Below, piece after piece: positions 57,738-64,000 of a stretch of 64,000 nt of DNA. The position numbers were made by a program, and so were the translations under genes. The notes beneath the pieces are model-generated. The model did no database searches and had not been told where the DNA came from. It saw nothing but the letters and a program-made list of their open reading frames with translations. The DNA is taken from contig CANPIM010000009.1 in the NCBI GenBank assembly GCA_947574135.1, forward strand, positions 1 to 64,000, given 5' to 3'. The stretch's first letter is position 1, and each line of letters begins with the position of its first letter. This DNA is from an uncultured Lachnospiraceae bacterium (GTDB lineage Bacteria; Bacillota; Clostridia; Lachnospirales; Lachnospiraceae).

Positions 57738-57962
57738 ATGAAATGCTTATTCAATTACGCAGACAAGTATCTAAAGCAAAGCAGCTGGAAGGATTTGGCG
57801 CTCATTAAGCTTTGTCTCTTTGCAATGGGAATTATGGCAGGCATCCGGATACCGGAAAAGAATAAAAGGGCGGTGGGCTGGATCGCATACTTTGTGTTCC
57901 TTGCAACCTACCTTCCTCTGATGTCAAAATTCCTTCGCATTGTAATGGAAAAGGACGACTGA
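57738..57962 (+). CDS. Small membrane protein (sometimes annotated 'permease of phosphate ABC transporter')
   Basis: A 74-residue protein with two membrane helices (about 19-37 and 47-66): DLALIKLCLFAMGIMAGI and VGWIAYFVFLATYLPLMSKF. The amphipathic N terminus MKCLFNYADKYLKQSSWKDLAL and the ending MEKDD are seen in small Lachnospiraceae proteins of that name, but a role in phosphate transport is unsupported. It has AATAGGAGG and ATG 10 bases later, the third instance of the leader motif. The ATG is at 57738. Confidence 0.65.
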   Translation: MKCLFNYADKYLKQSSWKDLALIKLCLFAMGIMAGIRIPEKNKRAVGWIAYFVFLATYLPLMSKFLRIVMEKDD

Positions 57963-57969
57963 TGATGCC

Positions 57970-58182
57970 ATGAAAGGGAATGCCAGCGCATTTATCCGGC
58001 TCAGAAGAATCCAAGCACTACGGGACCTTAATCAAATGGAGCCTGGGAGGCTGAAAAAGGAAGCCTATGAGAACGAAGAGGCGGAGCTTTTAGCTGTGCA
58101 GAGGAAGGAAATAACGGTGAAGGAACTGTATGAGCAGCTTGGGAGCGACGTGACGGATTACCACAGGGATTCTGTAAAGTAA
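57970..58182 (+). CDS. Unknown 70-residue protein
   Basis: Small, charged, helical protein; no family recognised. RLRRIQALRDLNQMEPGRLKKEAYENEEAELL is followed by KEITVKELYEQLGSDVTDYH. It lies 7 bases after the small membrane protein and has no good ribosome site of its own, so coupling is likely if it is expressed. A terminator follows at 58202. Confidence 0.5.
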   Translation: MKGNASAFIRLRRIQALRDLNQMEPGRLKKEAYENEEAELLAVQRKEITVKELYEQLGSDVTDYHRDSVK

Positions 58183-58201
58183 AAAGTGAACGAAAACGGG
58201 G

Positions 58202-58243
58202 CGGATTGACAGTAAAAATTTGATTGTCAATCCGTCTTTTTTT
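58202..58243 (+). terminator. Intrinsic terminator after the small-ORF cluster
   Basis: Perfect 10-bp stem CGGATTGACA (58202-58211) and TGTCAATCCG (58225-58234), followed by TCTTTTTTT. Confidence 0.9.
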
Positions 58244-58292
58244 GCGGAATTTCCAAAAAGCTCTTCCATAAAAAGTCTAACCTTTTGGCTAG

Positions 58293-58322
58293 TTTACATT
58301 GTTCAATCGTGTAATTTATAAT
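58293..58322 (+). promoter_or_regulatory. Promoter of the LuxR-type regulator gene
   Basis: -35 TTTACA (58293-58298), 18-base spacer, -10 TATAAT (58317-58322). GAAGGGAG precedes the ATG at 58395. Confidence 0.8.
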
Positions 58323-58394
58323 AAAAAAATATAGAAAATGCCGGGTTACTGCAAAAAAGAGATACTCTGAAACGAATCAAAGAAGGGAGCCTCC

Positions 58395-60872
58395 ATGCCG
58401 GAAAAGAAACGAACTAAACACACAACCAACGAACACTACATACGTCCGCAGGCCGCATGGGAACAGGTGAAGGCAGCCAGGAATACCGGGCAGACCGTCT
58501 ATATCTACGGCGCAACCGGAAGCGGAAAAACGTCCCTTGTAATGGATTTCTTTGCCCGAAAGACATACCACTATCTATCTGCGGCCCATATGGGAGCTTC
58601 CCAAATGAAGGGAATCATATGGGAAAAAACGGAGGATGCCCATAAAAAGGCGGAACCCGCGCATAAAAGAACTAATACGCAGCAAATCGTTGTTCTTGAT
58701 GATCTGTATCTTTTGGAAACGCAGGAGGAAAGAGCTGTCTGTGAGCAGATCATCGAAGAGCTGAGCAGCAGAAAGGACGTATGGCTGATCCTGATTTCCA
58801 GAGCGCCCGTCCCCAAATGGCTAAAGCCCCTCTGCGTCCGGCACATTTTTGTGATCATCAGGGAAGAGCGGCTGTTCCTGACAGAAAGAGAGCAGGAGCT
58901 TTATCTGGCAAGCTGGGGACTGTCTCTTTCGGAAGCGGCAAATAAAAGGATACGGGATCTGAGCTATGGACATCCGCTTTTCCTCCGCATTGCGTCCATG
59001 AGACTTCGTGAGATCTCAGAGGAAGAAGCTCTAAGAGACAAGGCCGGCGCAGAGCTTAGCGCCATTGAGAGAGCCAGGGTGGATATCTGGGATTACCTGG
59101 AGGCCCACGTGTATGACCAGTGGAATATGGAGCTGCAGGAATTTTTGGAGGCAATATCCATCGTGGAGCAGTTCGACCTGCCCCTGGCCCAGCAGATTAC
59201 AAAGAAAAAGGATGCGGGAAGGCTCATTCAGAAGGCCTGGGAGACAGGAAATTTTCTGATTGAGAATCGAAAAGACGGAAAAACCGTCTACGAGCTTCGC
59301 GTTCCCATGAAATACTCCATGCGCCGAAGGCTTCCCACAAAGCTTTCCCAGGATTCTATTAAGGAGCTGTACTACAGCGCAGGAAATAGCTACGAGATGG
59401 AGGGCAATTTGCGGGAAGCTCTCAAAATGTACGAAATGTGTCGGAACAAGGAGGGAATCTCCCGGATACTGATTGAGAATACCCGAAGAAATCCGGCGTC
59501 CGGAGATTATTTTGAACTAAAGCATTATTACCTTTCTCTTCCGGAAGAAAAGATCAAAAGCAGCGTGGAGTTGATGGCCGGCATGAGTATGCTTCAATCT
59601 ATGCTTCTTTGCGAAGAGGAAAGCGAGCGCTGGTATCAGGAGCTGGCAGCTTACGCAAAAGAACGGACAGGGGGGGCAAAGAGAGAGGCGGAAGCCAAGC
59701 TTTTGTATCTGGAGATAGCCCTGCCCCACAGAGGGATCTTACGCATGGTGGATCTGATGAAGCATGCAGGCGTCCTTTTGACAGAGCGGAAAACCGTACT
59801 GCCGGAATTTTCCGTGACCAGCAATCTGCCCTCCATGATGAACGGGGGAAAGGATTTCTGCGAATGGAGCAGAAGGGATAAGGAGCTGGCCTCCACCATT
59901 GGAAAAGCAGTTGCCCTTGTGCTGGGCAGATATGGAAAGGGACTTGTGAATCTTGCCCTTGCAGAGAGCTTCTTTGAAAAAGGCGGGGATGATTACCAGG
60001 TGGCTGCCCTTGCGGGAAAAGGCAGAATGCAGGCGGAAAGCGGCGGAAAGACAGAGCAGATCTTTGTGGCTGTGGGCATCCTCACAAAGCTGTCCGTTTT
60101 GAATAACCGCATAGAGGATGCCAGGGAAATGCTGGAGAGCTTCCGAAGAATAGCGGAACGGGAAGCGCCAAAGCTCCTGCCCAATATCCGGGCAATGTCG
60201 GTGAGGATGGATTTGTATACAGGCAGAATCAGCGAAGCGTACCGTTGGGCCGAGAGGGAGGCGCCGGACGAGGATGCGGAGTTTTATACAATGGAACGCC
60301 TGCGCTATTTGACCAAGATAAGGGTATACCTGGCTGTCGGACGAAAAGAAAAAGCATTGCTGCTGTTGGAAAAGATGGGCTTTTACGCAGAAAAAATGCA
60401 GCGCACCTACGTTGGAATCGAAGTGCTGCTGCTGACGGCAATCCTTCAGTACCGCATGGGGAAGGAAGGCTGGCAGGATACGCTGCAGGAAGCGGTAGCA
60501 AGGGCGGAGGATTATCATTTTGTGCGGATTCTCACCCAGGAAGGGGCGGCGCTGTGGGAGCTTTTGAAGGCCGGAGCGTTTACCTGGAAGGATTCGGCGT
60601 GGAAGGAACAGGTTTTAAAGGAGTGTGGCCGGATGGCGGAATTTTATCCGGCTTATCTAAAGGAAAAGCAGGAGGGAAATGTCCTCCTTGGCGATAAGGC
60701 CCTGACCATTCTCCGGTTACAGGCGGAAGGGCTGTCAGTGGAAAGCATAGCGGAGCAGCTTGGGCTGTCCAGGGCAGGGGTGAAATATTACAACCAGGAG
60801 ACCTACAAGAAGCTGGGGGTAAATAACAAGGCCGCCGCAGTCGCAGAGGCCCGGAGCCGGAGACTTTTGTAG
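58395..60872 (+). CDS. LuxR/MalT-type ATP-dependent transcriptional regulator
   Basis: An 825-residue regulator. Residues 39-47 (GATGSGKTS) are the Walker A of a STAND-type NTPase; VVLDDLYLL near 100 is Walker B. TPR-like helices fill the middle (about 320-740). The LuxR HTH (about 763-825) reads LSVESIAEQLGLSRAGVKYYNQETYKKLGVNN. MalT-type proteins activate transcription when bound to ATP and an inducer. It is followed after 31 bases by the surface-protein gene, which it may control (inference). Confidence 0.93.
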   Translation: MPEKKRTKHTTNEHYIRPQAAWEQVKAARNTGQTVYIYGATGSGKTSLVMDFFARKTYHYLSAAHMGASQMKGIIWEKTEDAHKKAEPAHKRTNTQQIVVLDDLYLLETQEERAVCEQIIEELSSRKDVWLILISRAPVPKWLKPLCVRHIFVIIREERLFLTEREQELYLASWGLSLSEAANKRIRDLSYGHPLFLRIASMRLREISEEEALRDKAGAELSAIERARVDIWDYLEAHVYDQWNMELQEFLEAISIVEQFDLPLAQQITKKKDAGRLIQKAWETGNFLIENRKDGKTVYELRVPMKYSMRRRLPTKLSQDSIKELYYSAGNSYEMEGNLREALKMYEMCRNKEGISRILIENTRRNPASGDYFELKHYYLSLPEEKIKSSVELMAGMSMLQSMLLCEEESERWYQELAAYAKERTGGAKREAEAKLLYLEIALPHRGILRMVDLMKHAGVLLTERKTVLPEFSVTSNLPSMMNGGKDFCEWSRRDKELASTIGKAVALVLGRYGKGLVNLALAESFFEKGGDDYQVAALAGKGRMQAESGGKTEQIFVAVGILTKLSVLNNRIEDAREMLESFRRIAEREAPKLLPNIRAMSVRMDLYTGRISEAYRWAEREAPDEDAEFYTMERLRYLTKIRVYLAVGRKEKALLLLEKMGFYAEKMQRTYVGIEVLLLTAILQYRMGKEGWQDTLQEAVARAEDYHFVRILTQEGAALWELLKAGAFTWKDSAWKEQVLKECGRMAEFYPAYLKEKQEGNVLLGDKALTILRLQAEGLSVESIAEQLGLSRAGVKYYNQETYKKLGVNNKAAAVAEARSRRLL

Positions 60873-60903
60873 GGAATATGACAAAGAAATGGAGAGTCTG
60901 TTT

Positions 60904-63900
60904 ATGATAATCGGGAAAGAATGGAAAAGGATGGCAAGAAGGGGAATTGTGCTTGTACTTACGGCGGCTTTGCTTGGAAATGCGGCCGTGCTTCCCGCCT
61001 ATGCCATGCAGCCCTCTGAAAATCAGCGGGTGAAAAACAGCGAAGCAGAGCTTGAAGAGACTGCTTCGGAGCCCACAGAAGAGAACGGCTTTGAAGAGGA
61101 ACAGCCAAAGACAGAAGCTGCTGATGGGGAAGCGGCCAACAAGGAGGCAGTTAACAGGGAAACAGCTGCCAAGGAAGCAGCCGGCAAGGAAGAATATAAT
61201 GAGGCGGAGGATGAAGCAGCCGGCAAGGAACAATATAATGAGGCGGAGGATGAAGCAGCCGGCAAGGAACAATATAATGAGGCACAGAATGAAGCAGCCG
61301 GCGAGACAGACAGTGATACCGGCCTATCTCATGAGCATACGGATGAATGTTATAGAAGCGTAGAAAAGTGCATACATGAGCATACAACAGAGTGTTACAC
61401 GCAGGAGGACAGGAACGGAGCGGACGAAGGGGTGGAAAATCCGGAAGAAACAGATCCGGTGTTGTGCCGGCATATCTGCAGCGAGGAAAGCGGCTGTATC
61501 ACAAGGGAGCTTCATTGTCTCTATGAGCATAAGGAAGCGGATGAAACGCAAAATCAGTCCAGACAAGAGCAGACAGAGGATGCAGGCGCTTCAAAGGAGC
61601 AGGACACTTTGGCGGATTTGGACAGTCAGCCCACAGCGGATGAGACCGTGGCCAAGAGCAGAGCCGCAGGAATCACTTACAGTATGGTTCAGATTGACGG
61701 ACAGGAGTACAAAGATGCGTCCGAAACCGTTTCCCTGTCTCTTGGGGGAGGAACGGCCGTCTGGGACCCGGATACGGCGGTGCTGACTTTGGAAAATGTC
61801 ACAATGACCAAGAATATCGTAATACAGCCGACTGTGCCGGATTCCGCAACGGTAACCGTATGCCTGAAGGGGAAAAATCAGATTGACATTTCAGGGTATG
61901 ATGACGGGACGGCTTTGCTGGTGACTGCCCATCTTGTGATAAACGCAGAAGAAAATGCGGAACTGAATATCATTGCAAATCGTGGGGAGTCATTGCAAAT
62001 AGGCATTCAATGCACACGTTCCCTTACTATGAATGGCGGAAACATAAGGGTGGAGTCAAACAGCGCCGCCATTTTTGCTTGGGGCAAAGCGGAGCTTACA
62101 GGCGGAACCTTGCACCTCCAATCGGTTCATGAAGCGATCCGCGCAGAGGATGGAGTGCGTATTATTGGGGGAAGTGTTACGGCAGAGACTACCGATGCTG
62201 CGGCAATCTATACCCCCAATGGGGATATTAACATCTCAGATGACGCCGTAGTGGAATTGAAATCCTCGCTCAATGCCATGTATGCCGGCGTTGGAGTGCA
62301 GATTACCGGCGGAAAGGTTACGGCGCAAACCACCGAATATCCGGCGATTTATTCAGACAGCGGAGATATCAGTATCTCAGGGGATACTGTGGCGGAATTG
62401 AAATCAGATTACAATGTCATATTCAGCAGCCGTGGAGTGAATATTGCAGGCGGAAGTGTTACGGCGCAGTCGGCTCTGGCCCTGGCACTCTATGCCAATG
62501 GGGATATCAACATCACCGGCGGAGTATTTACGGCGGAATCAGGAGGAAATACAGCCATTTATGCCGACGGGAGCGGCGGCATCCACATTTCGGGCGCAGG
62601 AACGGAAGTCCATGCCAGAGGATATGTATGCGCACTGATTGCTTCCAGCGGCGTGGAGATAACGGGCGGAACGCTCACCGGCCATTCACAGGCAAACCAT
62701 GTGGTATACACCTCCGGCGGTTTCCTTACCATTCAAAACGCCGATGTAACCATTACCTCTGACAGCAGCGACGGAGGACTGGGAACGGGGCTGTATTTGG
62801 ACAATATTGCTCCCATTGAAATTACGGACAGTACCGTAACCGTTACAACCAAGGTAAGCTCCATTGTTTCCCAGGGAGATGTGACCATAAGAGATTCCGC
62901 CCTTACTTTAAAATGCGCAGAGGGAAATGGGATTGCCGCATCCGGCTCCGATGAGGGAACCCTTTCAATCAGCGGAGATAAAACCCATATTGAGTGTGAA
63001 AGCCTGTATCCGCTTTACGGAGGAGCGGTAACCATCGCAGGAGGTTATGTAAACGTAACCACATTCGAGGGTCCGGCCATCTCGGGAATGAAGGGCATCA
63101 CGGTCACCGGGGGAGAGGTACATGCAAAGGCGGTTGGGACAAATTCACGGCTCAAGCCGGCCGCCTTTTATTCCAGTCAGGGAAATATCACGTTTACAGG
63201 AGCCGACACGCAGGTAGAAGCCGTATCGGAGCATTTTCGTGCGGTCTATACGGATAATGCCACAGAAGGCAAAATCCTTCTGGATGCGCCGGTAACCGCA
63301 AGGGCCGGAGCGGACTGCGAGGCTTTTATGGCATGCAGCAATAAAGCGAGCAATACCCCCGACCCGGAACACGGCATTGTCATCGGGGAGGGATATTCCG
63401 CACAGGGGTATTTTCCCGTAACCACAAAATGGAAGGAGCAGTACGGCGGCGGTTATTATGCCTATACGGTGTTGGCTCCCATGGGAACGGAAAATCTGCA
63501 GGAGGACTATTTTCGTGATCTCCCAAAGGATGTTGAAATTGTTCCCGCCACCTATGGAATTTCGGCAGATCCCATCCGGCTTGATTTTGGCAGTGTGACC
63601 TATGGCAAGCCGGAGCCGGAAGCGAAAACCGTAACGATCACCAATACGGGCAATATGCCTATAACGGTAACTTTACCACAGGCAGGAAATTATACGATTT
63701 GCGCAGCTTCCAACCTTACATTGGCGCCGGGCAAAACGGCTGTCTTTACCATTCAGCCAAAGGCGGGGCTGGTTCTGGGAAGCTATGCAGAAACCCTTGC
63801 CTTTTCTACGGATAAAAGCGGAGTAGGGAAGGAAGTGGGTGTTGTATTTACGGTAAATAAGGCTGTACCCCTTATCACAGCGCTCCCTACAGCGGCAGAC

Positions 63901-64000
63901 AGGCGGTACAATCCCTCCGTAACACTGAAAGAGATTGCGCTGTCGGGAGGAAGCGTTACCGGCGTGGACGGAAAGACCCTGGCAGGAACATGGACCTGGC
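60904..64000 (+). CDS. Large secreted surface protein (beta-helix/HxHxxxCY type), C terminus beyond window
   Basis: An ORF open to the window edge, over 1,030 residues, without any stop. An N-terminal signal peptide (VLVLTAALLGNAAVLPAYAM) precedes an acidic low-complexity region with a 39-base repeat at 61180-61296 (three copies, AGKEQYNEAEDEA). HEHTDECY and HEHTTECY motifs follow, as in many Lachnospiraceae surface proteins. The body is a long series of short beta repeats (ITGG, NITGG, YAGGV-like) with a parallel beta-helix look. Near the end, SVTYGKPEPEAKTVTITNTGNMPITV resembles an Ig-like choice-of-anchor domain. The start at 60904 has GGAGAG. Cell-wall anchor not visible. Confidence 0.85.
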   Translation, partial: MIIGKEWKRMARRGIVLVLTAALLGNAAVLPAYAMQPSENQRVKNSEAELEETASEPTEENGFEEEQPKTEAADGEAANKEAVNRETAAKEAAGKEEYNEAEDEAAGKEQYNEAEDEAAGKEQYNEAQNEAAGETDSDTGLSHEHTDECYRSVEKCIHEHTTECYTQEDRNGADEGVENPEETDPVLCRHICSEESGCITRELHCLYEHKEADETQNQSRQEQTEDAGASKEQDTLADLDSQPTADETVAKSRAAGITYSMVQIDGQEYKDASETVSLSLGGGTAVWDPDTAVLTLENVTMTKNIVIQPTVPDSATVTVCLKGKNQIDISGYDDGTALLVTAHLVINAEENAELNIIANRGESLQIGIQCTRSLTMNGGNIRVESNSAAIFAWGKAELTGGTLHLQSVHEAIRAEDGVRIIGGSVTAETTDAAAIYTPNGDINISDDAVVELKSSLNAMYAGVGVQITGGKVTAQTTEYPAIYSDSGDISISGDTVAELKSDYNVIFSSRGVNIAGGSVTAQSALALALYANGDINITGGVFTAESGGNTAIYADGSGGIHISGAGTEVHARGYVCALIASSGVEITGGTLTGHSQANHVVYTSGGFLTIQNADVTITSDSSDGGLGTGLYLDNIAPIEITDSTVTVTTKVSSIVSQGDVTIRDSALTLKCAEGNGIAASGSDEGTLSISGDKTHIECESLYPLYGGAVTIAGGYVNVTTFEGPAISGMKGITVTGGEVHAKAVGTNSRLKPAAFYSSQGNITFTGADTQVEAVSEHFRAVYTDNATEGKILLDAPVTARAGADCEAFMACSNKASNTPDPEHGIVIGEGYSAQGYFPVTTKWKEQYGGGYYAYTVLAPMGTENLQEDYFRDLPKDVEIVPATYGISADPIRLDFGSVTYGKPEPEAKTVTITNTGNMPITVTLPQAGNYTICAASNLTLAPGKTAVFTIQPKAGLVLGSYAETLAFSTDKSGVGKEVGVVFTVNKAVPLITALPTAADRRYNPSVTLKEIALSGGSVTGVDGKTLAGTWTW
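61180..61296 (+). repeat. In-frame 39-bp tandem repeat, three copies
   Basis: Three 13-codon units encode AGKE[E/Q]YNEAEDEA-type blocks, the third ending AQNEA. They lie inside the surface-protein gene, keep frame and could vary in number between strains. Confidence 0.85.

Noticed and set aside
1..64000. tRNA, rRNA, insertion sequence or prophage
   Set aside because: None could be recognised by eye. The hsd cassette shows no transposase or integrase.

Overview
The window looks like chromosome of a spore-forming, gut-type Lachnospiraceae-like Firmicute. The evidence is a complete spoIIIAA-AH operon, strong AGGAGG ribosome sites, choloylglycine hydrolase and corrinoid/DUF2284 genes, a GH31/ABC sugar locus with a YesM/YesN-type two-component system, and a surface protein with HxHxxxCY motifs. 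The species cannot be fixed from the sequence alone. No tRNA, rRNA, CRISPR array or transposase was seen.

Layout. 1-1.2 kb: a 23-bp tandem repeat fused to the end of a YigZ/IMPACT gene, and a DUF6514-like gene. 1.4-5.3 kb: class A PBP, YciI protein and WYL regulator. 5.3-9.3 kb: a tightly overlapping four-gene cassette behind a dense cluster of TGTGC/GCACA half-sites. It encodes XRE-HTH/PIN/ankyrin protein, radical SAM enzyme, P-loop kinase/HAD fusion and uracil-PRTase-like protein, and is my main candidate for an undescribed system. 9.4-19.5 kb: HHH protein, an acyltransferase/lipoprotein in-frame fusion, bile salt hydrolase-type enzyme, sugar acetyltransferase, DUF3786, radical SAM, RlmI and RsmF rRNA methyltransferases, YkgJ and Fe-alcohol dehydrogenase. 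19.6-29.6 kb: three unknown coupled genes, rpsO, pnp and the spoIIIA operon.

29.8-39.5 kb: a sugar-uptake locus with substrate-binding protein, two permeases, GH31 glycosidase, UROD-like protein and a divergent sensor kinase. The response regulator of that kinase is broken by an in-frame amber codon. 39.7-45.8 kb: small ORF, unknown protein, aroC, tgt, yajC, gpmI and DUF4261. 45.9-52 kb: a type I restriction-modification cassette (hsdM, hsdS, hsdR) whose 3' end runs into a PucR regulator gene, which suggests an insertion scar. 51.8-54.6 kb: a leftward DUF2284/corrinoid/PucR operon with no methyltransferase beside it. 54.8-58.2 kb: a LanFEG-like immunity exporter, a degraded ATPase fragment and small membrane or unknown ORFs, tied together by a recurring leader motif and a large palindrome. 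58.4 kb to the end: a LuxR/MalT-type ATPase regulator and the start of a very large secreted surface protein that is cut by the window edge.

Inferred links: the YesM/YesN pair probably controlled the sugar transporter and GH31 gene. The XRE-HTH protein probably represses its own four-gene operon. The LuxR-type regulator may control the adjacent surface protein.
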